Assembly: GCF_000522985.1 (NCBI RefSeq)
Contig: NZ_CP007128.1
Span: 3,518,220-3,582,219 of the forward strand
Direction of reading: 5' to 3'
DNA from: Gemmatirosa kalamazoonensis
Lineage (GTDB): Bacteria > Gemmatimonadota > Gemmatimonadetes > Gemmatimonadales > Gemmatimonadaceae
DNA length: 64,000 bases
Made by a program: the position numbers and the translations under genes. How positions within the stretch are numbered: the first letter of the stretch is position 1; every line of letters begins with the position of its first letter. This document shows positions 30,801-37,355 of this stretch, one piece after another. The notes under the pieces were generated by a model. That model was not told where the DNA came from, made no database searches, and was given only the letters and a program-made list of their open reading frames with translations.

Positions 30801-31265
30801 ATTGTGATCGACGGCGCGGATCACCTGCTGGAGCCGGGAGATCTGACCATCGTGCGGCGTGCCTCGGGCGACTACGTTGTCCAGGAATCCGAGGGGTACG
30901 TGGCGGCGCTCGACCCTGCGGTATCCCCCGAATTGCGCCGCGAGGGGCTGGCCCGGGAGGTCGTCAGCCGGGTACAGCGGTTGCGCAAGGAGGCCGGCCT
31001 GGCGGTGAGCGACCGCATCCGGCTGATCGTCGCCGGAGCTGCCGAGGTGGAGGCGGCGGTCCGGGAGCATCACGACTACGTCGCGGGCGAGGTGCTCGCG
31101 ACCCAGCTCGCCGTTGGAACATCCGGGGGTACTAAGTCGTCATCCGTCGGTGATACGGGACCCGATGGGGCGACGGAGCCCAGTTCATCCCGACCACACG
31201 TGACGCAGACCTTCGACCTCGACGGTCGCGAGGTCCGCGTCTCTCTCAGTAAGGACGAGTTCTGA
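27807..31265 (+). CDS. ileS: isoleucyl-tRNA synthetase with two in-frame hairpin insertions
   Basis: This 1152-residue class I synthetase charges tRNA-Ile. The HIGH-equivalent is in PTANGRPGIHH near residue 70, the editing-domain WTTTPWTLVSN follows near 265, and KMSKS lies near 675. The long C-terminal anticodon region fits the larger eukaryote-like IleS type. The GTG start overlaps the preceding stop. Two repeat hairpins are translated in frame. The first covers residues about 235-257 (family B) just before the editing-domain strand. The second covers about 628-657 (family A) between GWFYSLLAI and the KMSKS loop. Both sit where relatives have short surface loops, so activity is probably kept. 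Confidence 0.95.
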   Translation: MTVEETTAVQERDQAPERERYAQIPPDQSPDALERGILDGWTEEDLFAQTLAAREGAPDFVFFEGPPTANGRPGIHHVFARTIKDLFCRHRAMKGFRVLRKAGWDTHGLPVEIEVEKALGISGKQDIEKLGVAEFNRLCRESVFRYRADWEQLSARMGYWLDYSDPYVTYTNEYVESVWWALKTLHTKDLLYLGHKILPYCPRCGTSLSSHEVAQGYEDVEDPSVFVALDLAEPSGLGTRDSGLDSPTSPESRVPSPGRRRLLVWTTTPWTLVSNTALAVHPDLTYVELRKKSGVDWTIVLAEARVSAVLGGDWQDRWDVVGQMQGRELAGKRYTRPLDWVPYPLEGEHEIVLAEEFVSAEEGTGIVHMAPAFGADDYAAGRRHELAFLQPVNARGEFEASVPVIGGTFFKKADPAIVAELEKRDVLWKAGTMVHSYPHCWRCRTPLIYYARESWFVRTTAYANEMLARNARVDWHPEEVGSGRFGTWLENNIDWAISRDRYWGTPLPVWVNDADPSEVDVIGSYAELAERIGRPLPDDFDPHKPFIDEYTWPAPSGRGTMRRVPQVIDTWFDSGSMSFAQWHYPFENRDLTAHQFPADFIAEGVDQTRGWFYSLLAIATGLGDALPNNSSTLHAARSTLGQAGDGASVERGAESVAAPYRAVVVNNTVVDAQGKKMSKSRGNAVDPWAVIERHGVDAVRLFFMGVGQLAIERRFDEGVIREFAGRFLLTLRNVYNFFALYANFGWEPGADDPPVAARSLLDRWVLSRLAAVESDADALLEAYDPTTAVRRIVEFFDDDVSKWYVRLSRDRFWNGHESADGRAAFATLREVLVVTARLLAPVAPFLADWMHRQLAGSSVHLAPYVRPERGGREHDLEAAMDAARRLATLGRAARETVKIPVRQPLGELVAVIPFPDGAGAVGEVARLVHELEPLLASELNVKRVRWAASGDALVTLEPKPNFRVLGKRFGKSTPRAAEAVAGLGADALRRFERGEAVGIVIDGADHLLEPGDLTIVRRASGDYVVQESEGYVAALDPAVSPELRREGLAREVVSRVQRLRKEAGLAVSDRIRLIVAGAAEVEAAVREHHDYVAGEVLATQLAVGTSGGTKSSSVGDTGPDGATEPSSSRPHVTQTFDLDGREVRVSLSKDEF
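28510..28578. repeat. heptamer-built perfect hairpin inside ileS (family B)
   Basis: The left arm is CGGGACT repeated four times plus CG. The right arm is its exact complement, giving a perfect 30-bp stem with a nine-base loop (28540-28548). Total length is 69 bases, or 23 codons, so the ileS frame is kept. It encodes a Ser/Pro/Gly/Arg-rich loop. This is the only copy of the CGGGACT family in the window. Confidence 0.92.
29691..29776. repeat. heptamer-built hairpin inside ileS (family A, copy 3)
   Basis: TCCACGC/TGCACGC units (29696-29727) pair with GCGTGGA/GCGGAGA units (29746-29775) over about 30 bp. The centre is GGCCAGGCGGGCGACGGAG-like. The element is translated in frame in ileS just before the KMSKS loop. 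A GCCTAAC motif abuts its left edge at 29684-29690. Confidence 0.88.
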
Positions 31266-31708
31266 TGCCGACCAGCGGTGCTACGACGGGCACGACCGGC
31301 ACGACGAAGAAGCACAAGCCGATGACCAAGAAGCAGCTCGCGCATTTCGAGAAGCGGCTGCTCGAGGAGCGGAAGCGCGTGCTCAAGGAGCTCGGCCATC
31401 ACGGCGAGACGTTCGGCGCCAGCCAGCAGGAGTCGGACGGCGACCTGAGCTCGTACTCGTTCCACATGGCGGATCAGGGCACCGACGCCATGGAGCGTGA
31501 GAAGGCGTTCCTCTTCGCGAGCCAGGAGGGGCGCTTCCTCTGGCACATCGACGAAGCGCTGCGCCGGCTCTATCGCTCGCCCGAGACGTTCGGCCGCTGC
31601 CACAGCTGCGGCAACGAGATCGCCTTCGAGCGCCTCGACGCACTGCCGCACGCGCGGTTCTGCATCGAGTGCAAGCAGAAGGAGGAAGACAGCAAGAAGG
31701 GCGGCTGA
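31265..31708 (+). CDS. DksA/TraR-family zinc-finger protein
   Basis: The 147-residue protein has a basic, threonine-rich N-terminus and a coiled-coil region (residues about 20-95). It ends in a C4 zinc finger CHSCG...CIECK typical of the DksA/TraR family. DksA-type proteins bind RNA polymerase through the secondary channel and adjust rRNA and stress promoters, often with ppGpp. The tip acidic residues characteristic of DksA cannot be confirmed here; a DGD motif near residue 60 may be the equivalent. The start overlaps the end of ileS, and lspA follows. An ileS-dksA-like-lspA order is common in several phyla. Confidence 0.88.
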   Translation: MPTSGATTGTTGTTKKHKPMTKKQLAHFEKRLLEERKRVLKELGHHGETFGASQQESDGDLSSYSFHMADQGTDAMEREKAFLFASQEGRFLWHIDEALRRLYRSPETFGRCHSCGNEIAFERLDALPHARFCIECKQKEEDSKKGG

Positions 31709-31718
31709 GTCGCGCCGC

Positions 31719-32354
31719 ATGCAGGACGACGTGACTACCCCGCCGGCCGAGAGGCCGACCGACACGGCGTACGTGCCATTCACCGGGTCATCGAGCAGCG
31801 ACGCGAGCACGAACGGCGTCGTGTTCTGGCCCGTGGTGCTCGCCGTGGTGCTCGCCGACGTCGTCACGAAGGCGATGGCGGTCTACGCGCTGCATCCGCC
31901 GGGAGTGCCGTACGCCGTCGCCGGCGACGCCGTGCGGCTGACGCTCGTGTACAATCCCGGCGCCGCCTTCGGCCTGCACCTCGGGCCGTACTCGCGGTGG
32001 ATCTTCCTCGCCCTCACGGCGGGCGTGCTGTCCATCCTCTGGCGGCTCTACAAGCAGACGCGCGACCGCGACAACCTGCGCACGTTCGCCCTCGCGCTCG
32101 TGTGCGGCGGCGCCGTCGGCAACGCGCTCGATCGACTCCGCTCGGCGGAAGGCGTCGTGGACTTTCTCGACCTCGGTACCGGCGCCGTGCGCTGGCCGAC
32201 GTTCAACCTCGCCGACGTCGCGGTGAGCGTCGGCGCGTTCCTGCTCGCGTGGGTGCTGTGGGGCGACGATCCCGCCGCCGAGCCGGCGATGGTGACCGAG
32301 CGTCCGCAGCCGACCGTGCAGCCGGCCGTGCAGCCGTCGAGCGACCTGCCGTGA
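31719..32354 (+). CDS. lspA: signal peptidase II (lipoprotein), first tandem copy
   Basis: The 211-residue membrane aspartyl protease removes lipoprotein signal peptides. Four helices are visible. Family motifs are YNPGAAFGLHL, GNALDRLRS with the first catalytic aspartate, and FNLADVAVSVG with the second. The N-terminus has an extra 40 polar residues, and the C-terminal tail has VQPAVQP repeats. The first helix contains LADVVTKA instead of the more usual LDQxTK seen in the next gene. All catalytic residues are present. It overlaps the second lspA by four bases. Confidence 0.92.
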   Translation: MQDDVTTPPAERPTDTAYVPFTGSSSSDASTNGVVFWPVVLAVVLADVVTKAMAVYALHPPGVPYAVAGDAVRLTLVYNPGAAFGLHLGPYSRWIFLALTAGVLSILWRLYKQTRDRDNLRTFALALVCGGAVGNALDRLRSAEGVVDFLDLGTGAVRWPTFNLADVAVSVGAFLLAWVLWGDDPAAEPAMVTERPQPTVQPAVQPSSDLP

Positions 32355-32950
32355 GCACCACGCTCGCTCCCGTCTCGCCGACCGACGCGCGGCACGGATC
32401 GTCACGCGCCGGCTCCGCGCTCACGGCGATCGCGATCATCGTCGTCATCGTCCTGCTCGACCAGTGGACGAAGCACCTCGCCGTGACGCACCTCGTGCCG
32501 CGGCACATGCCGCACGAGATCATCGGCGACGTCGTACGCTTCACGCTGACGTTCAACCCCGGCGCGGCGTTCGGCATGCACCTCGGCGACGCGTCGCGGT
32601 GGGTGTTCACGCTCCTCACGCTGCTCATCCTCGGCTTCCTCGTGCGGCTGTTCACGGGGACGCCGCGGCACGACACGGCGCTGCGCCTCGCCGTCGCGAC
32701 GGTGATGGGCGGCGCGCTCGGCAACCTCGTGGACCGGCTCCGCTCCGCGAGCGGCGTCGTCGACTTCATCGACATCGGCGTCGGCGACGTGCGCTTCTGG
32801 ACGTTCAACGTCGCCGACACGGCGGTGAGCCTCGGCGCGGTCGCGCTGGTGATCCTGCTCTGGCGTCGCGACCTCCACGCGAGCCGCGCGGCCGCGCCGA
32901 CCGAGCTGTCGCCGGACGAGCGGCTCGCCCGCGAGTCGAGCGAGCCGTGA
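32351..32950 (+). CDS. lspA: signal peptidase II (lipoprotein), second tandem copy
   Basis: A second complete 199-residue LspA starts at GTG overlapping the stop of the first copy. It has LDQWTKHLAV in helix 1, FNPGAAFGMHL, GNLVDRLRS and FNVADTAVSLG. Both catalytic aspartates are present and four helices are visible. It is closer to the standard family sequence than the upstream copy. Two adjacent functional-looking copies suggest gene duplication with divergence in substrate range or in how they bind lipoproteins. rluD follows with a four-base overlap. Confidence 0.93.
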   Translation: MSTTLAPVSPTDARHGSSRAGSALTAIAIIVVIVLLDQWTKHLAVTHLVPRHMPHEIIGDVVRFTLTFNPGAAFGMHLGDASRWVFTLLTLLILGFLVRLFTGTPRHDTALRLAVATVMGGALGNLVDRLRSASGVVDFIDIGVGDVRFWTFNVADTAVSLGAVALVILLWRRDLHASRAAAPTELSPDERLARESSEP

Positions 32951-33969
32951 CCGACCCGGTGGGCGGAGCCGGCCTGCCGCCCGCCGCCCCCGGACGCCAC
33001 GAGGTCGCCGCCGGCGCGGACGACGCGGGGAGCCGACTCGACGTCCTCGTCGCCGCGCGACTCGGCCTGTCGCGCAACCAGGCGGCGACGCTCATCGCCA
33101 CCGGCGCGGTGCTCGTCGGCGGCCGGCGCGAGAAGGCGGGCTACCGCATCCGTGCCGGCGAGACCGCCGTCGTCGACGTGCCGCAGCCGCCCGGGCGCGA
33201 GGTGATCGGCGAGGCCATCCCGATCGAGGTCGTGTACGAGGACGAGCACCTCGTCGTCGTGAACAAGGCCGCGGGCATGGTCGTGCACCCCGCGCCCGGC
33301 AACTGGTCGGGCACGCTCGTGAACGCGCTCGTCGGACGTGGACAGGAGCTGGCGGACGGAGCGGGCGAGGAGCGCCCGGGCCTCGTCCACCGGCTCGACA
33401 AGGACACGTCGGGGCTGCTCGTCGTCGCGAAGAGCGATCGCGCGCATCGCCTGCTCAGCGCCGCGATCGCCGATCGGCGCGTGACGCGCCGCTACGCCAC
33501 GGTGTGCTGGGGGCACCTGAAGGAGGAGCGCATCACGGTCGAGAAGCCGATCGGCCGCGATCCGCGAGACCGCAAGCGCATGGCGATCGTCCAGGGAGGG
33601 AAGGCGGCGCGCACCGACTTCGCGCGGCTCGCGCGGTTCGATGCGGGCGACCTGCTGCGCGCGCATCTGCATTCGGGTCGCACGCATCAGATCCGCGTGC
33701 ACCTCGCGAGCATCGGGCACCCGGTGTTGGGCGACGACACGTACGGCGGCGGCGGCGGACGCCGGCTCGTCGGGCTGCCGCCCCGTCGGCACTTCCTGCA
33801 CGCGGCGTGGCTGCGCTTCCGCCATCCCGTGACGGGCGCGCAGATGGATCTGCGCGCGCCGCTTCCGGACGACCTGCGCGCATCGCTCGCGCGCATCGCC
33901 GAGGACCCCGCGCTGTCCACGCACGCCGATCCGCTCGCCGCGTTCGGCTTCTACGACGTCGATGATTGA
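32947..33969 (+). CDS. rluD: 23S rRNA pseudouridine synthase RluD family
   Basis: The 340-residue enzyme converts uridines to pseudouridine in 23S rRNA helix 69 if it is a true RluD. An S4-like RNA-binding domain lies at residues about 25-85. The catalytic domain has the signature HRLDKDTSGLLVVAK with the catalytic aspartate, plus HSGRTHQIRVHL and GHPVLGDDTYG. The length matches the family. The GTG start overlaps lspA, and the stop overlaps the start of cheW by eight bases. The pairing lspA-rluD is frequent in bacteria. Confidence 0.94.
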   Translation: MTDPVGGAGLPPAAPGRHEVAAGADDAGSRLDVLVAARLGLSRNQAATLIATGAVLVGGRREKAGYRIRAGETAVVDVPQPPGREVIGEAIPIEVVYEDEHLVVVNKAAGMVVHPAPGNWSGTLVNALVGRGQELADGAGEERPGLVHRLDKDTSGLLVVAKSDRAHRLLSAAIADRRVTRRYATVCWGHLKEERITVEKPIGRDPRDRKRMAIVQGGKAARTDFARLARFDAGDLLRAHLHSGRTHQIRVHLASIGHPVLGDDTYGGGGGRRLVGLPPRRHFLHAAWLRFRHPVTGAQMDLRAPLPDDLRASLARIAEDPALSTHADPLAAFGFYDVDD

Positions 33970-34456
33970 CGAGCTGCACCAGGAAGAACCGCACGTCGAA
34001 GACGACGAAGCACCGCGCGTGATGCTCGTGCGCGTGAGCGACGACCGTCTCGCGCTGCCGGTGCGCGACGTGCTCGAGGTGCTGCGCGCGCGCGACACCA
34101 TGCCGGTTCCCGGCACGCCGCCGTGGGTGCGCGGGCTGCTCGCGCTGCGCGGCACGCTCGTACCCGTGGCCGATCTCGCCCGGCGCGGCGGCATCGCGAC
34201 CGACGTGCCGTGGCTCGTCGTCGTCGAGCGCGACGGCCGGCGTGCGGCGCTCGGCGTGCTCGCGATCGACGGCGTGCATCCGGTGGAGGACGGGGAGCGG
34301 CCGCCGCTCGGACATCCGCGCGACACGTTGCCCCGGCGCGCCTCCGTGCGTCTCCTCCCTCGAGAGGTCGGGACCGCCACGACAGCGGGCCTCCCGGCCG
34401 CGGCCGACGTGCTCGACGTCGGTGCGCTGTTCGAGGAGCTCTTCGAGGGAGAGTGA
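33962..34456 (+). CDS. cheW: CheW-like adaptor protein
   Basis: The 164-residue protein is a single CheW domain (two small beta barrels) that links receptors to the CheA kinase. Visible features are VMLVRVSDDRLALPVRDVLEVL at the start, VPGTPPWVRGLLALRGTLVPV, and a second barrel around ALGVLAIDGVHPVEDGERPP. The ATG lies inside the last codons of rluD. It is the first gene of a chemosensory module and is followed three bases later by cheY. Relatives in this type of cluster may couple soluble inputs rather than MCPs, since no MCP gene is nearby. Confidence 0.85.
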   Translation: MIDELHQEEPHVEDDEAPRVMLVRVSDDRLALPVRDVLEVLRARDTMPVPGTPPWVRGLLALRGTLVPVADLARRGGIATDVPWLVVVERDGRRAALGVLAIDGVHPVEDGERPPLGHPRDTLPRRASVRLLPREVGTATTAGLPAAADVLDVGALFEELFEGE

Positions 34457-34459
34457 CGC

Positions 34460-34822
34460 GTGGCCAAGTCCGTGCTCATCTGCGACGATGCGATCTTCAT
34501 GCGCACGATGGTCGGCGACATCCTCACGCAGGCCGGCTTCGACGTCATCGGCGAGGCCGAGTCGGGGATGCAGGCGGTGGAGCGCTACAAGGAGCTGCGC
34601 CCCGACCTGGTGACGATGGACATCGTGATGCCCGACATGGGCGGCATCGACGCCGTGCGCGAGATCGTGAAGCTCGATCCCGACGCGAAGGTGCTGATGT
34701 GCTCCGCCATGGGGCAGCAGGCGCTCGTGGTGGAGGCGATCCAGGCGGGCGCGAAGGACTTCGTCGTGAAGCCGTTCCAGCCGAGCCGCGTGCTGGAGGC
34801 CGTGACGCGCGTGCTGGGGTGA
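34460..34822 (+). CDS. cheY: CheY-like single-domain response regulator
   Basis: The 120-residue receiver domain is complete, with the acidic pair in ICDDAIF, phospho-acceptor aspartate in VTMDIVMPD, switch serine in LMCSAMG and lysine in FVVKPF. No output domain is attached, so it signals by protein contact. The GTG start follows GAGAGTGACGC. Its stop overlaps the cheA GTG. Likely phospho-donor is the adjacent CheA and likely phosphatase is CheC. Confidence 0.92.
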   Translation: MAKSVLICDDAIFMRTMVGDILTQAGFDVIGEAESGMQAVERYKELRPDLVTMDIVMPDMGGIDAVREIVKLDPDAKVLMCSAMGQQALVVEAIQAGAKDFVVKPFQPSRVLEAVTRVLG

Positions 34823-36720
34823 CGGCGCCGTCCACGGCGTCGCGCTACGCGGCGCTGTTCGCGACCGAGAGTCGCACACTGCTCCATGCGGCGGCGACGG
34901 CCGCGTCGGCGTTAGGCACGCCCGACGCGGCCGCGCGCGCAGCGGCGGTGGACGCGCTGTTCCGCGCCGTGCACTCGCTGAAGGGGATGGCCGGCGCGAT
35001 GGAGCTCGCGGCGGTGGAGACGTTCGCCCACGCGCTGGAGACCGCCCTCGCCGCGATGCGCGACGGCGCGCTCGCGATCGAGCCGATGCTCGTCGATACG
35101 ATCGTCGCCGCGGTCGATCGGCTGGACGAGGCGGTCGAGGCGTCGCTCGCCGGCCGCACGCTCGATCTCGCCGCGGACGCCGAGACGCTGCGCCAGTTCG
35201 CGAGCGACGCGCCGGCCGCGGCGCTGCCCACCGCCGCCGTGCTCACGCCGCTTCCCGGTGCGCCCGTCGTGCACGTTCGCATCGACCCCGATGCGGCGCT
35301 TCCCGGCGCGCGGGCCGCCGTCGCGGTGCGCAAGCTGGAGGCGTTAGGCACCCTCGACGCGTGCGTCCCGCCGCGCGACGCGTTGTTCGACGCGACGTTC
35401 GACGGCCGACTGAGCGTGCGGCTCCGCACCGCCGCGTCCGGCGAGGCGCTGCAGGCGGCGGCCCGCGCGGCCGGCGACGTCGCCGAGGTGCGCGTGGAGT
35501 CCGCGGCCGTCGTGGATCCCGCGTCGTCGCGCACGAGGGCCGCGTCGCCCCCGCCCGCGTCGCCTGCGCCCGCGGCGCTCGTGCGCGTGGAGCGCGCGCG
35601 GCTCGACGCGCTGCTCGACGTCGCGAGCGAGCTCACGATCGCGCGCGTCCGCCTCGCCGCGGCACTCGGCGGCGTCGCCGATCCCGCGGTCGCTGCGGCG
35701 GCGGCCGACATCGCGCGTCTCGTCGGCGCCTTGCACGAGGAGGTGCGCGGCACGCGCACCGCGCCCGCCGCGGACGTGTTCGAGCGGCTGCCGCGCGTGG
35801 TGCGCGATCTCGCGCGCGTGCTCGGCAAGCGCGCGGAGCTCGTCGTCGAGGGCGGCGACGTCGCGCTCGACCGCGCGGTGCTGGAGGAGCTGCACGAGCC
35901 GCTCGTGCATCTGCTGCGCAACGCGGTGAGCCACGGCCTCGAGTCGCCGGAGGAACGCGTGGCGGCGGGGAAGCCCGCCGTGGGCCGCATCGTGCTGCGC
36001 GCGGAGCGCGACCGCGACGCGGTGGTGGTGAGCGTGCGCGACGACGGCCGCGGCATCGACCGCGGGCGAGTGCGCGACCGTGCCGCCGACGACGGACGCG
36101 CGGTGCCGGACGCGCTCGACGATCACGCACTGCTCGCGCTCCTCGCGCGCCCCGGCTTCACGACGGCGCGCGAGGTGAGCAGCGTCTCCGGCCGCGGCGT
36201 CGGCGTCGATGCGGTGCGCGATCGCGTGCGCCGCTTCGGCGGCACGCTCTCGCTCTCCACGCAGGCCGGCGAGGGCACGTGCTTCTCCATGCGCCTGCCG
36301 CTCACGCTCGCCCTCGGCCGCGCGCTCGTCGCGCGCGTCGGCGGCTCCGCCGTGGCGGTGCCCGTGGGCAGCGTGCGCGAGACCGCCGACGTCGATGCCG
36401 AGTCGCTCGGCCACGACGGCGGGCGCGAGGTGTGGCGCGTGCGCGACGAGTCGCTGCGGGTGGTGCGGCTGCGCGACGCCCTCGGTGTTGCCTCCGCGCC
36501 TGCGGCCGCGTCCGAGGGCGAGATGGCGGTGATCGAGGCGGGCGAGCGGCGCGCGGCGCTGCTCGTCGATGCGCTCGACGGACAGCAGGACGTGATCGTG
36601 CGTCCGCTGCCGCCACTTCGCGGCGCGCTCAGGATCTTCGGCGGCGCGACGATACTCGTAGACGGAACGCCGGCGCTGGTGCTCGACGCCCCCACGCTGC
36701 TCCAGACAACCCTCGGATGA
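34819..36720 (+). CDS. cheA: CheA-type histidine kinase
   Basis: The 633-residue kinase has an N-terminal HPt domain with phospho-accepting His52 in AVHSLKGMAGAM. A middle domain (residues about 150-230) resembles a P2/ACT-like fold. The P3 dimerisation segment follows (VERARLDALLDVASELTIARVRL). The HATPase domain has the N box HLLRNAVSHGLE, G1 DDGRGID and G2 SGRGVGVDAVR. The C-terminal CheW-like P5 domain begins at LPLTLALGRALVARV. The GTG overlaps the cheY stop; the upstream extension of the frame is a shadow. No receiver domain is attached. Confidence 0.93.
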   Translation: MTAPSTASRYAALFATESRTLLHAAATAASALGTPDAAARAAAVDALFRAVHSLKGMAGAMELAAVETFAHALETALAAMRDGALAIEPMLVDTIVAAVDRLDEAVEASLAGRTLDLAADAETLRQFASDAPAAALPTAAVLTPLPGAPVVHVRIDPDAALPGARAAVAVRKLEALGTLDACVPPRDALFDATFDGRLSVRLRTAASGEALQAAARAAGDVAEVRVESAAVVDPASSRTRAASPPPASPAPAALVRVERARLDALLDVASELTIARVRLAAALGGVADPAVAAAAADIARLVGALHEEVRGTRTAPAADVFERLPRVVRDLARVLGKRAELVVEGGDVALDRAVLEELHEPLVHLLRNAVSHGLESPEERVAAGKPAVGRIVLRAERDRDAVVVSVRDDGRGIDRGRVRDRAADDGRAVPDALDDHALLALLARPGFTTAREVSSVSGRGVGVDAVRDRVRRFGGTLSLSTQAGEGTCFSMRLPLTLALGRALVARVGGSAVAVPVGSVRETADVDAESLGHDGGREVWRVRDESLRVVRLRDALGVASAPAAASEGEMAVIEAGERRAALLVDALDGQQDVIVRPLPPLRGALRIFGGATILVDGTPALVLDAPTLLQTTLG

Positions 36721-37349
36721 CGACGACGCTCGACGACCTCCGCACGCTGACGCCGCTGCAGCTCGACGCCCTCCGCGAGGTCGCGAACATGGGCGCCGGT
36801 CACGCCGCGACCGCGCTGTCGCAGATGACCGGCGGCACGATCATGATCAGCGTGCCGCGGCTGAACATCACGCACCTCGACGAGGTGCCCCCGCAGTTCG
36901 GCGCCGCCGAGGAGCCCGTCGCCGCGGTGCTGCTCGACATGCTCGGCGATCTGACGGGCCGCACGCTGCTCGTCTTCCCGAAGCCGACAGTGATGCGCAT
37001 GGCGGAGCTGATGCTGCGCCGTCCCGCCGGCTCGTCGGTCGCGCTCGGAGAGCTCGAGCGCTCCGCGATCAAGGAGGCGGGCAACATTCTCAGCGGTGCG
37101 TACCTGAACGCGCTGAGCGACTTCATGGGGATGGTGCTGCTCCCGTCGCCGCCGACGCTCATCGTCGACCGGTCGAGCGCGATCTGCACGCCGGCGTGCC
37201 TCGGCGAGAACTTCACGTCCGAGTACGTGTTCGTCGTCGAGACGGAGTTCTTCATGGAGGACATCGCCGAGCGGCTGCACGGCTTCTTCTTCCTGCTGCC
37301 CGACCCGGCCTCGCTGCACGCGATCCTCCGCGCCGTGCGGCTCGCGTAA
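36717..37349 (+). CDS. cheC: CheC-type CheY-P phosphatase
   Basis: The 210-residue protein shows two copies of the CheC/CheX active-site pattern with Glu and Asn. One is REVANMGAGHAATAL near residue 20 followed by VPRLN. The other is ERSAIKEAGNILSGAYL near 120 followed by LLPSPP. CheC proteins dephosphorylate CheY-P and in some species are stimulated by CheD; no cheD is in the window. ATG overlaps the cheA stop. Having both catalytic pairs intact implies full phosphatase potential. Confidence 0.9.
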   Translation: MTTTLDDLRTLTPLQLDALREVANMGAGHAATALSQMTGGTIMISVPRLNITHLDEVPPQFGAAEEPVAAVLLDMLGDLTGRTLLVFPKPTVMRMAELMLRRPAGSSVALGELERSAIKEAGNILSGAYLNALSDFMGMVLLPSPPTLIVDRSSAICTPACLGENFTSEYVFVVETEFFMEDIAERLHGFFFLLPDPASLHAILRAVRLA

Positions 37350-37355
37350 CGTCCG

